From the NCBI GenBank assembly GCA_023258935.1, contig JAHFRG010000006.1:1-19980 (forward strand): DNA of 19,980 nucleotides, written 5' to 3'. How positions within the stretch are numbered: the stretch's first letter is position 1; every line of letters begins with the position of its first letter. Source of the stretch: Betaproteobacteria bacterium (lineage in GTDB: Bacteria; Pseudomonadota; Gammaproteobacteria; Burkholderiales; JAHFRG01). Both the position numbers and the translations under genes were made by a program. The notes beneath the pieces were generated by a model, which saw nothing but the letters and a program-made list of their open reading frames with translations, was not told where the DNA came from and searched no databases. This document shows, piece after piece, positions 8,233-14,636 of this stretch.

Positions 8233-8826
8233 ATGCCGGCGCAGGAAACACTTCCGATTTTTCCGCTCAATACCGTGCTGTTCCCGGGCGGAATACTTCC
8301 GCTCAAAATATTCGAGCAGCGGTATCTGGACATGACCACAATCTGTCTGCGCTACAACCGGCCTTTCGGAGTTTGCCTGATCAAGGAAGGAAATGAGGTC
8401 GGAGTGCCGGCTGCGCCCGAACCAGTCGGCTGCACTGCCGCTATCACCGAATGGGATATGCAGCAGCTCGGGGTGCTGCATCTCAAGACCGAGGGTGTGC
8501 AACGTTTCCGCATCCTCAACCGGCAGGTAGCGAAAAACGGCCTCATCAGCGCCGAAGTTGAGATGCTTGCCGCTGATCAACAAACACTGCTGTCCCCCGA
8601 ACTGCGCGTTTGCGCCACCGTGCTGAAGCTGGTTATGGAAAAAATGGGCATGGAGCATTTTCCTTCGCCGCTTAAACTGGACGACGCGACGTGGGTGAGC
8701 TACCGGCTTGCCGAAGTGCTCCCGCTGAAACTTGCGGCAAAACAGGAAATTCTGGAAATAGATGACCCCGTCACGCGCTTACAGGTCATCCGCAAGTTTT
8801 TGGTGCAACAAGGATTGCTGTCATAG
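8233..8826 (+). CDS. LON peptidase substrate-binding-domain protein
   Basis: The 197-residue protein matches the stand-alone LON substrate-binding (N-terminal Lon) domain family. It opens with LPIFPLNTVLFPGGILPLKIFEQRYLDM, the hallmark PLxxxVLFPG...LxIFExRY pattern, and includes PFGVCLIKEG. No AAA+ or protease domain follows, so it is not a protease itself; its substrate or partner is unknown. It begins 26 bases after ubiX and probably shares a transcript with it. It ends just before a hairpin at the convergent junction with mutY. Confidence 0.9.
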   Translation: MPAQETLPIFPLNTVLFPGGILPLKIFEQRYLDMTTICLRYNRPFGVCLIKEGNEVGVPAAPEPVGCTAAITEWDMQQLGVLHLKTEGVQRFRILNRQVAKNGLISAEVEMLAADQQTLLSPELRVCATVLKLVMEKMGMEHFPSPLKLDDATWVSYRLAEVLPLKLAAKQEILEIDDPVTRLQVIRKFLVQQGLLS

Positions 8827-8836
8827 AATTTTCTTG

Positions 8837-8861
8837 CTTAGCGATAACTTTATCGTTTAAG
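8837..8861. terminator. Convergent hairpin between the LON-domain gene and mutY
   Basis: CTTAGCGATAA (8837-8847) and TTATCGTTTAAG (8850-8861) form an imperfect AT-rich inverted repeat with a very short loop. T-rich sequence lies on the left (AATTTTCTT). It sits where two transcription units meet, so it may terminate both. The mutY stop codon (8857-8859) lies inside the right arm. The stem is weak for a classical terminator. Confidence 0.45.
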
Positions 8862-9900
8862 TATAAGCGGCAGCCTGTTGCAAAAGTTTGCGAACCGGCG
8901 CGGGAAGCGCAGCGTGTTGCGCATCGTTGAGATTAAGCCACAGTTGTCCCGGTTCCGCCGCTTGCTGCTTGACACTGTCGACCTGCAGCAGCACCGGCCG
9001 AATGTTGAGCTCAAAATGGCTGAACCCGTGCTGCAGCGGCGGTAACCATTTCGGTTCCTTGACCCGAGCGGCAAAGCGTCCCGCGCAGGCAGCATGCACT
9101 TCGTCTTCAGGCGCAATTTCAGGAAAGCTCCACATGCTGGCCCAGACGCCAGCGGGTGGGCGCTTCACCAGCAGCACCTCGCCTTTGTGTAGCAAAATCA
9201 GCATTACGGTTTGCCTGTGCGGCAGCGCTTTCCTGGGTTTGGGCGCAGGCAATTCGTTCACTCTCCCGGCTTTATACGCGACACAGCAGCGATGTAACGG
9301 ACATGTCGGACAATCAGGGTTGCGTCTCAAGCAAACCTCGGCGCCCAAATCCATCAACCCCTGCGTGTACGCCCTGATACCGCGCTTGGGCAACAACGCT
9401 TCGGACTTGCGCCATAATTGCTCTTGCACTTTTTTTTCGCCGGGATAACCTGCAACACCGAAGCAGCGCGCCAGAACTCTTTTCACGTTGCCATCGAGTA
9501 TGGCGCGCTTTTGCCTGTAGGCGAACACGCAAATTGCCGCGGCGGTGGAGCGCCCGATACCGGGTAACTTCGTAATGCTGTCGAAATTGCGGGGGAATAT
9601 GCCGCGGTGTTCATTCATGATGATTTGCGCGGCGCAGTGCAGATTTGCGGCGCGCGAATAATAACCCAGACCGCTCCAAAGCGTGAGCACCTCATCCAAA
9701 GAAGCGCATGCCAGGCTTTTGATATCGGGGAAACGCTCAACAAACCGCAGGTAGTAGGGAATGACGGTTACCACCTGCGTCTGCTGCAGCATGATTTCCG
9801 AAAGCCAGATGCGGTAAGGGTCTCGAACTTTCTGCCACGGCAGGTTATGGCGGCCATGGCGCTTTTGCCACGATATTATGCGATCCGCGAAATCCTTCAT
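8857..9900 (-). CDS. mutY: A/G-specific adenine DNA glycosylase
   Basis: MutY removes adenine mispaired with 8-oxoguanine. The 347-residue protein shows the glycosylase domain with catalytic Glu35 (SEIMLQQTQV) and a helix-hairpin-helix LPGIGRSTAAAI. Asp136 lies in ILDGNVKRVL, and the four [4Fe-4S] cysteines are Cys190, Cys197, Cys200 and Cys206 with C-X6-C-X2-C-X5-C spacing. Glu35 and Asp136 correspond to E. coli Glu37 and Asp138. A C-terminal NUDIX-like 8-oxoG recognition domain follows (about 230-340), including FSHFEL. It starts 8 bases after the asmA stop, so the two are probably co-transcribed. Confidence 0.97.
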   Translation of the reverse strand: MKDFADRIISWQKRHGRHNLPWQKVRDPYRIWLSEIMLQQTQVVTVIPYYLRFVERFPDIKSLACASLDEVLTLWSGLGYYSRAANLHCAAQIIMNEHRGIFPRNFDSITKLPGIGRSTAAAICVFAYRQKRAILDGNVKRVLARCFGVAGYPGEKKVQEQLWRKSEALLPKRGIRAYTQGLMDLGAEVCLRRNPDCPTCPLHRCCVAYKAGRVNELPAPKPRKALPHRQTVMLILLHKGEVLLVKRPPAGVWASMWSFPEIAPEDEVHAACAGRFAARVKEPKWLPPLQHGFSHFELNIRPVLLQVDSVKQQAAEPGQLWLNLNDAQHAALPAPVRKLLQQAAAYT

Positions 9901-9908
9901 GGCACGTG

Positions 9909-12146
9909 CTATTTAAGCAGCCCTTTAAGCTTGCCTTTGACGGCTTCCTCGGCTTTCTGTTTCACGACTTCAGTGACTGCGCCGCTGAAATCAAGGTTGT
10001 ATTGCGGGGATTTGAACGGACCCGAAATGCGCACCGGGATGGTCACGCCCTTAAGCGAAGCAAGCTCCGCCCCGCCCTGCCCTTTGCCACTTTCCACCAC
10101 TGAGGCTTTGGCCAGATAATTCAGACTGTCTTCGCCGATATTGATATCGCCGGCTCCGGTCAGGCGCAATAGCGGCGATTTCAGGGACAGGTCGTCGTTA
10201 TGCGCCACACCGTTTTTGATGAGGAAGCTCGCTTTCAACTCGGTGAAATCGGTCTTCTGCGCCTTGTCCGCAGCCTGGGTCTGCTGCCCCTTGAGCACAC
10301 CGAGCTTGGCTTTGACGTTGCGTATCGTTTCGGCAATATTGATGCCTTTCACAGCGCCATCGGCGAGGTTGAGCGCCGCCTTGCCGTCGAGCGCTTTTTT
10401 CAAAGCCGTCACCGTGTTGCCCCGAGTGACGACATCCAAAGACACGCTTCCTTTGCCTTCGAGCGCGTCGTAATCCATAGCATCTTTAAGCAGCGGCCCG
10501 ATACTGATGCCCTTAAGGTCCTGCTTGACCGATATAACCGGAATGGCCACGGCATTAACTGCCACGTTGCCGTTCGCCGATCCCTGGTAGAGATTGGCTG
10601 AGAGCGGGTTAATGTCGACCTTGCCGCCGACCGCCTTGAGGTCTGCACGGACTAGCTGTGCCTTGACGTTGGCCGCCTTCAGGTTGCCCACGCGCAGGCT
10701 GCCGTTGGCGTTAAGATTTTTCAGCGCCGAAAAATCCAGCGGCTTTTCCTGCTGTTTTGTTTCTGCCTGCCTTGCCTCCGGCTGCTTCGTTTCCTGTTTC
10801 GGCGGCAGGTAGCGGTCCACATCCAGTTGATCAATATCCAGATCAAAACCGATAGCCGGTTTGGAAAATCCCACAACGCCGAGCTTGGCTTTGAAAGAGC
10901 TGTCCGCCACTTTTCCGGAAAAATTGGCCTGGACGTTTTGTTTTTCCAGATTCGCAACTGCGGAACCCTTAAGGTCGCCGTTTAAACTTTTTACCGGCAG
11001 GTCAGGCGCACTGAAAGAGAAATTGGCGACGATAGCAGGAAAGCTGAACTGCTGCGCCTGGAAATTGCCGGACAACGGGGTAGCGAGCTTGGCTTTTACC
11101 GTGCTCTTACCCTGTTTTGCATCCAGCTCCATATTAATTGCGCCGGTTTTGAACGTCTGTGCGGTGCCTTCCAGCCCGGGCACGGTCATGCTCGCCACCA
11201 TGTCGTTCTCCGGACCGGTCATTTTGGCCACGAGCGTGACCTTGTCCCCCGAAAATTTCTCACTGAGGAGGCTAAGGCGCGGCGCTTCGAGTTTGACATC
11301 TAAATTGTTTTTGTCTTGTACGCCGGACGCCGCTAGTTTGAACTTGTCGGCGGCAAATTCCTTGCTTTGCAGCTTGGCGCTGACGTCCCCTGAAGCATTA
11401 ACCACGAGCTTGCTGATCCCTGCGGCCTCGCCTTTAACCGCCAAGTCCAGAGCCTGCAGCTGATATTGCTGAGTATTGAGATCGAAAGTAAGCCGCGTCT
11501 TGAGCTGGGCAGCGAGATCGAATTTCGGCTGGTTGCCCTGCACGTTGAAACCCAGTTCGACATCGCTGGGAACACCGTTGGCGATTCTGCCGGTTTTCAG
11601 ATTGAGGCCACGCAAAGCGTATTTGGCCCCGGTCTTTTCATCGCTGTAATTAAGCGTGGTGTTCTCGATGCCGACATGATCAATATCGAACTTGAACTTT
11701 TCCGGTTTCCCGGATTTCGATTGCGCGTCTTCGGCCCCCCCTTTTTGCGGCACGCCCGCCAAATCATCCATATTGGTGCTGCCATCCTTATAGCGAATCA
11801 GATTCAGGCGCACCCCTTGAATCTCCACCTCATCTACCACCACTTGCTCGCTGAGCAAAGGCAGGAGTTTGAGCGAGACGCGGGTGTTTTCCACCGCGAC
11901 GAATTCCTTGTCGCTTTTGTGCTCGCTTAAAGACAGGGCTCCCAGCTTTACCCCGAGACTGGGGAAAAAGCTCAGCTTGATGTCTCCAAGTTGCAGCGTG
12001 CGCTGTGTCTTGTCCTTCACCAATTGCATGATTTGCGGCTTGTACTGGTTGGGATCAAAAGTTGCGGCGATATAAGCCGCGAGTCCCGTCAGCACTACAA
12101 GCAGGCCGGCGATGGACAGCAATGTGTATCTAAAGATTTTTTTCAT
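9909..12146 (-). CDS. asmA: AsmA family protein
   Basis: AsmA-family proteins are large inner-membrane-anchored periplasmic proteins of the bridge-like lipid-transfer (RBG/chorein-like) type that influence outer-membrane composition. The 745-residue product has an N-terminal transmembrane anchor (about 5-27, IFRYTLLSIAGLLVVLTGLAA). DPNQYKPQIMQLVKDKTQR follows, typical of AsmA N-termini. A long beta-rich region comes next, and the C-terminal AsmA_2-type part includes GSVSLDVVTRGNTVTALKKAL, a family hallmark. A low-complexity linker rich in Lys, Gln and Glu lies near residue 450. It is first in an asmA-mutY unit. A second broken copy of its 5' end lies at 13904-13970. Confidence 0.92.
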   Translation of the reverse strand: MKKIFRYTLLSIAGLLVVLTGLAAYIAATFDPNQYKPQIMQLVKDKTQRTLQLGDIKLSFFPSLGVKLGALSLSEHKSDKEFVAVENTRVSLKLLPLLSEQVVVDEVEIQGVRLNLIRYKDGSTNMDDLAGVPQKGGAEDAQSKSGKPEKFKFDIDHVGIENTTLNYSDEKTGAKYALRGLNLKTGRIANGVPSDVELGFNVQGNQPKFDLAAQLKTRLTFDLNTQQYQLQALDLAVKGEAAGISKLVVNASGDVSAKLQSKEFAADKFKLAASGVQDKNNLDVKLEAPRLSLLSEKFSGDKVTLVAKMTGPENDMVASMTVPGLEGTAQTFKTGAINMELDAKQGKSTVKAKLATPLSGNFQAQQFSFPAIVANFSFSAPDLPVKSLNGDLKGSAVANLEKQNVQANFSGKVADSSFKAKLGVVGFSKPAIGFDLDIDQLDVDRYLPPKQETKQPEARQAETKQQEKPLDFSALKNLNANGSLRVGNLKAANVKAQLVRADLKAVGGKVDINPLSANLYQGSANGNVAVNAVAIPVISVKQDLKGISIGPLLKDAMDYDALEGKGSVSLDVVTRGNTVTALKKALDGKAALNLADGAVKGINIAETIRNVKAKLGVLKGQQTQAADKAQKTDFTELKASFLIKNGVAHNDDLSLKSPLLRLTGAGDINIGEDSLNYLAKASVVESGKGQGGAELASLKGVTIPVRISGPFKSPQYNLDFSGAVTEVVKQKAEEAVKGKLKGLLK

Positions 12147-12191
12147 GGTCTATAGCGGACAGTGAAAGGGGGGCAGTCCGGTCATTATAGA

Positions 12192-12200
12192 ATTATAACA
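12192..12200 (-). promoter_or_regulatory. Extended -10 promoter candidate for asmA
   Basis: On the minus strand the sequence reads TGTTATAAT, a perfect extended -10 element, 46 bases upstream of the asmA ATG. A second TATAAT overlaps downstream at 12184-12189. The same ATTATAACA string is kept in the right-hand repeat copy (14030-14038) although the sequence around it has diverged. That conservation supports a real promoter. No good -35 box is visible. Confidence 0.5.
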
Positions 12201-12227
12201 GTATGAAAAACGACCTCGACAGGCCCT

Positions 12228-12256
12228 ATTGTCGGGTCCTCAGCGCGTAGTATAAT
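12228..12256 (+). promoter_or_regulatory. Promoter candidate for truncated coiled-coil gene and methyltransferase cassette
   Basis: A consensus TATAAT (12251-12256) has TTGTCG (12229-12234) 16 bases upstream as a possible -35. The equivalent TATAAT is present in the right copy (14101-14106) upstream of the intact coiled-coil gene. In the left copy the first genes downstream are the truncated frame and then the cmoA-like gene, so this promoter probably now drives the cassette. Confidence 0.55.
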
Positions 12257-12309
12257 GCCGATCGTAAATTGGGGGTTTCTGTCCTTCCATCATCCAGCAG
12301 GAGAATGCC

Positions 12310-12408
12310 ATGATGACCCGTGACGAATACGTACAGAAACTGAAGACGCGGCTCGACCAATGGAACAGCGAAATCACCAAATGGGAAGATACGAGGTGTC
12401 ACCCATGA
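12310..12408 (+). pseudogene. Truncated 5' copy of the small coiled-coil gene, now a 32-codon leader
   Basis: The frame opens with two ATGs after the ribosome-binding site CAGCAGGAG, and codons 1-26 match the intact gene at 14158 (MMTRDEYVQKLKT-LDQWN and so on). After codon 26 (Glu) the similarity stops and the frame continues DTRCHP to a TGA at 12406-12408. That TGA overlaps the ATG of the cmoA-like gene as ATGA. The coiled-coil gene was cut here by the cassette junction. The remaining peptide may act as a translational leader. Four of five base differences from the intact copy are synonymous, so the truncation looks recent relative to the divergence. Confidence 0.85.
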
Positions 12409-13154
12409 CCAAACAGGACAACATCTTCGCCGAAGCAACCCAGGCGATTGGCGACTTTAACTTCGGTAAACAGACCGCCGAAGTGTTCGACGATATGCTC
12501 GACCGCAGCGTGCCGTTGTATCAGGAGTTGCAGCGCATGCTAGGAGAGATCGCGGCCGAGTTTGCCGAGAGCGGATCGAACGTCTACGACCTGGGCTGCT
12601 CGACCGGCATCACGCTGGAGACCCTGCGCGGCGCGATCACGGCCGCGGGCAAGCAGGTTCACATGGTCGGGCTCGATTATTCGCAGCCGATGCTGGACCG
12701 GGCGGGTGACCGTTTCGCCGGCCTGCCGGAGGATGAACGGCCGCAGCTCATCCACGCCGATCTCAACCAGGGGTGCGTCGTCGAGAATGCGTCGGTAGTC
12801 GTGCTCAATCTCACCCTCCAGTTTGTCCGGCCGCTCTATCGCAACAGGCTCATCCACCGCATCGCCGACGGCCTGAACGAGAACGGCTGCTTGATCCTGG
12901 TGGAGAAGGTGCTCAGCAACGACTCCCTGCTCAACCGCATGTTCATCAAATTCTATTACGACATGAAGCGTCGCAACGGCTACTCCGATACGGAGATCGC
13001 GCTGAAGCGCGAAGCCCTGGAGAACGTGCTGGTCCCGTACCGGATCGAGGAGAACGCGGAGATGCTGAAGCACAACGGCTTCACAGAGGTCGATACGTTC
13101 TTCAAGTGGTACAACTTCGCCGGCATTCTCGCTGTGAAAAAACGCAGCGAGTGA
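12405..13154 (+). CDS. CmoA-like SAM-dependent enzyme (carboxy-SAM synthase family)
   Basis: The 249-residue protein resembles CmoA, which makes carboxy-S-adenosylmethionine from SAM and prephenate for tRNA wobble-uridine modification. Conserved blocks include FDDMLDRSVPLY near residue 28, the SAM loop VYDLGCSTG (60-68), ENASVVVLNLTLQFV (127-141), EKV and DMKRRNGYSDTEIALKR followed by LENV. Arg202 aligns with Arg199 of E. coli CmoA, which as I recall contacts the carboxylate of the product. The start at 12405 has GAGGTG at proper spacing and overlaps the leader stop; upstream ATG 12360 lies inside the repeat. The stop overlaps the next ATG by one base. No cmoB is nearby, so its role may differ from tRNA modification. 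Composition looks GC-rich: 62% in one 60-base sample. Confidence 0.82.
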   Translation: MTKQDNIFAEATQAIGDFNFGKQTAEVFDDMLDRSVPLYQELQRMLGEIAAEFAESGSNVYDLGCSTGITLETLRGAITAAGKQVHMVGLDYSQPMLDRAGDRFAGLPEDERPQLIHADLNQGCVVENASVVVLNLTLQFVRPLYRNRLIHRIADGLNENGCLILVEKVLSNDSLLNRMFIKFYYDMKRRNGYSDTEIALKREALENVLVPYRIEENAEMLKHNGFTEVDTFFKWYNFAGILAVKKRSE

Positions 13155-13870
13155 TGGTCAAACTCGGCAACTTCTTTTTCCGTTACCGGAACGTACTGTT
13201 TCCGCTCGCATTCGTGGTCGCGATCCTCGCGGGGCGTCCGGAGTATCCGTTCGGTCGGCCCGACATGGACACTGCGTTCGCTCTCGCCGGCGTGGTCGTG
13301 GCGCTCCTCGGTGAGACGCTGCGTGTGCTCACAATCGGCTACGAATACATCATCCGCGGCGGTAGGAACAGTAAGGTATATGCCGAGACACTGGTGCAGG
13401 GCGGCGTCTTCGCCCATTGCCGCAATCCGCTGTACGTGGGAAACCTGCTGATCGCGCTAAGCCTAGCGCTGGTGAGCGACTCTTACGCCTTCTATCTGAT
13501 CTTCATCCCGTTCGCTCTGCTCGCCTATACATCGATCGTCGCGGCCGAGGAGGCTTACCTTCGTGGCAAGTTCGGCGCCGAGTACGACGACTATTGCCGC
13601 CGCGTGAACCGTTGGTGGCCGCGCTGGGCGGGGTTCTCGCGGTCCGTCGAGGGCATGCGCTTCAACTGGAAGCGGGTGCTCGTCAAGGAGTTTAACACCA
13701 TGTTCAGCGTGGTGGTGGCGCTCGCCTGCTTGGAGCTCTTGAGCGAGTTCAGCGTGCACGGCACGAGCGGGCTGCCTCCAACCCCGTACCTGATCGCGGG
13801 GGCGTTCGTGTGGTTGAGTCTTTATCTCTTGGTCCGCACGCTCAAGAAAACCGGCCGCTTGAGGGGATGA
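13154..13870 (+). CDS. Membrane methyltransferase of the ICMT/PEMT family with a C-terminal two-helix extension
   Basis: The 238-residue protein is polytopic, with hydrophobic segments near 13-27, 40-62, 94-109, 111-131, 182-199 and 212-229. The core matches isoprenylcysteine carboxyl- and phospholipid-methyltransferase-like enzymes. GGVFAHCRNPLYVGN (83-97) corresponds to the HxRHPxYxG motif. EEAYLRGKFGAEYDDYCRRV followed by NRW (132-154) corresponds to the family's EExxLxxxFGxxYxxYxxxVxRW SAM-binding tail. About 80 residues with two further predicted helices follow the core. Its ATG (13154) shares a base with the cmoA-like TGA, so the two are translationally coupled. The substrate is unknown. 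One 60-base sample is 67% GC, above the neighbouring asmA samples (58% and 42%). Confidence 0.85.
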   Translation: MVKLGNFFFRYRNVLFPLAFVVAILAGRPEYPFGRPDMDTAFALAGVVVALLGETLRVLTIGYEYIIRGGRNSKVYAETLVQGGVFAHCRNPLYVGNLLIALSLALVSDSYAFYLIFIPFALLAYTSIVAAEEAYLRGKFGAEYDDYCRRVNRWWPRWAGFSRSVEGMRFNWKRVLVKEFNTMFSVVVALACLELLSEFSVHGTSGLPPTPYLIAGAFVWLSLYLLVRTLKKTGRLRG

Positions 13871-13903
13871 GCGACGCGGCCTGACACCGGTGAGTCCACC
13901 ACG

Positions 13904-13970
13904 GCGATGGCCCTCAGCACTACAAGCAGGCCCGCAATGGACAGTAATGCGTACCGGAAGATTTTTTCAT
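13904..13970 (-). pseudogene. Frameshifted 5' fragment of asmA
   Basis: On the minus strand an ATG (13968-13970) followed by poly-A opens the same coding sequence as asmA codons 1-20 (KIFRYALLSIAGLLVVL). The A-run has six A instead of the seven in intact asmA, so the frame is broken right after the second Lys. Similarity ends after about 22 codons, where the methyltransferase cassette begins. In the corrected frame most differences from asmA are synonymous. Confidence 0.85.
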
Positions 13971-14237
13971 GGTCTGTGCGTGCTGGATGAAATGGGAGAA
14001 ACAGTCCGGTCAATCTTTGCCTCACCTAGATTATAACAGCCTGAAATAATTTGCACTTTACCTCTTCGACAGGCCGTCTTTCCTGGCTCTCAGCGAGTGG
14101 TATAATTTAGTTGTAAGTTGCAAGTTCCTATCTCTCACCATTCAGCAGGAGAACGCCATGATGACCCGTGACGAATACGTGCAGAAACTGAAGACACAGC
14201 TCGATCAATGGAACAGCGAAATCACCAAGTGGGAAGA
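13914..14237. repeat. Right copy of diverged direct repeat
   Basis: This is the partner of the repeat at 12089-12389, about 324 bases long because of small indels. It contains the asmA 5' scrap, the divergent promoter region with ATTATAACA (14030) and TATAAT (14101), and the first 26 codons of the intact coiled-coil gene. Its left boundary coincides with the end of the cassette, within about 45 bases of the ICMT-like stop codon. Confidence 0.88.
14079..14106 (+). promoter_or_regulatory. Promoter candidate for the intact coiled-coil gene
   Basis: TGGTATAAT (14098-14106) is an extended -10 with consensus TATAAT. A poor -35 (TTTCCT, 14079-14084) lies 16 bases upstream. The -10 is conserved with the left repeat copy at 12251. 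The predicted leader is about 45 bases and ends in a strong CAGGAG ribosome-binding site. Confidence 0.55.
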
Positions 14238-14451
14238 AAAGACCAAGTCTGCCCAGACCAAGATGAAGGGCGATTATGATAACCAGCTTAAGGCTCTCCG
14301 CTCGCGCCGCGACGAGGCGATGACCCAGCTACGACAGGTTCAGGCGGCCTCGGGCGAAGCGTGGATGGACATGATGCGCGGCGCAGACGAGGCATGGGCG
14401 AGGTTGCGCGACGCGTTCAGCAAAGCACGCTCGCATTTCGAAAAGAAATGA
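14158..14451 (+). CDS. Small coiled-coil protein
   Basis: The 97-residue protein is highly charged and almost entirely alpha-helical by eye. Heptad-like spacing runs over residues 5-60 (EYVQKLKTQLDQWNSEITKW and onward), followed by a segment rich in Met, Trp and Ala, AWMDMMRGADEAWARLRDAF. It has no signal peptide or membrane segment. It resembles short coiled-coil proteins widespread in proteobacteria, sometimes called stress-response proteins of the Sll1863 type; I cannot confirm the family from sequence alone. Two adjacent ATGs (14158, 14161) follow AGGAG at good spacing. A truncated second copy sits at 12310. The consensus -10 and strong ribosome-binding site suggest high expression. Confidence 0.85.
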   Translation: MMTRDEYVQKLKTQLDQWNSEITKWEEKTKSAQTKMKGDYDNQLKALRSRRDEAMTQLRQVQAASGEAWMDMMRGADEAWARLRDAFSKARSHFEKK

Positions 14452-14498
14452 CCGGGAATTAAGCGATGCGCCTACCCTAGACAGCACAGAAAAGGCGA

Positions 14499-14572
14499 TG
14501 GAGCGGGTGATGGGAATCGAACCCACGTCTAAAGCTTGGGAAGCTGTCGTTCTGCCATTGAACTACACCCGC
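14499..14572 (-). tRNA. tRNA-Gly (anticodon CCC)
   Basis: The minus strand folds as a 74-base tRNA including an encoded CCA. The acceptor stem is GCGGGTG/CACCCGC, the D-arm GTTC/GAAC, and the T-arm GTGGG/CCCAT with loop TTCGATT. The anticodon loop is TTCCCAA, with anticodon CCC at 14538-14540. It closely resembles E. coli glyU. The anticodon stem ACAGC/GCTTT has one C-U mismatch at the second pair (28-42). It reads GGG codons and lies on the same strand as degP, just downstream of it. Confidence 0.95.
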
Positions 14573-14575
14573 ACG

Positions 14576-14626
14576 CACACGGCTATTCTATTGGGTCCGG
14601 CCCCAAGCGACAACAATAGCCGCGTG
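14576..14626. other. Strong hairpin between degP and tRNA-Gly
   Basis: CACACGGCTATT (14576-14587) and AATAGCCGCGTG (14615-14626) form a 12-base-pair stem with one mismatch. The 27-base loop contains a nested TTGGG/CCCCAA stem. It lies 10 bases after the degP stop and 3 bases before the tRNA 5' end, reading on the minus strand. No T-run follows in the minus direction, so it is not a classical terminator. It could protect the degP mRNA end or shape the pre-tRNA leader. Confidence 0.6.
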
Positions 14627-14636
14627 CTATATGGTA

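Larger units (their letters stand above)
12089..12389. repeat. Left copy of diverged direct repeat (asmA 5' end to coiled-coil gene 5' end)
   Basis: About 300 bases running from inside asmA, through the divergent promoter region, to codon 26-27 of a small gene recur in the same orientation at 13914-14237. Shared landmarks are TCAGCACTACAAGCAGG, CAGTCCGGTCA, ATTATAACA, TCGACAGGCC, TATAAT and CAGCAGGAGAA. The 80-base coding overlap differs at 5 positions, 4 of them synonymous; the intergenic parts differ more and have indels. The repeat flanks the two-gene methyltransferase cassette. Confidence 0.88.

Noticed and set aside
12773..13153. A long upstream extension of the ICMT-like frame through the cmoA-like gene
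   Set aside because: The extension is out of frame with the cmoA-like gene, is Arg/Pro-rich shadow sequence, and the ATG at 13154 gives a normal hydrophobic N-terminus with tight coupling.
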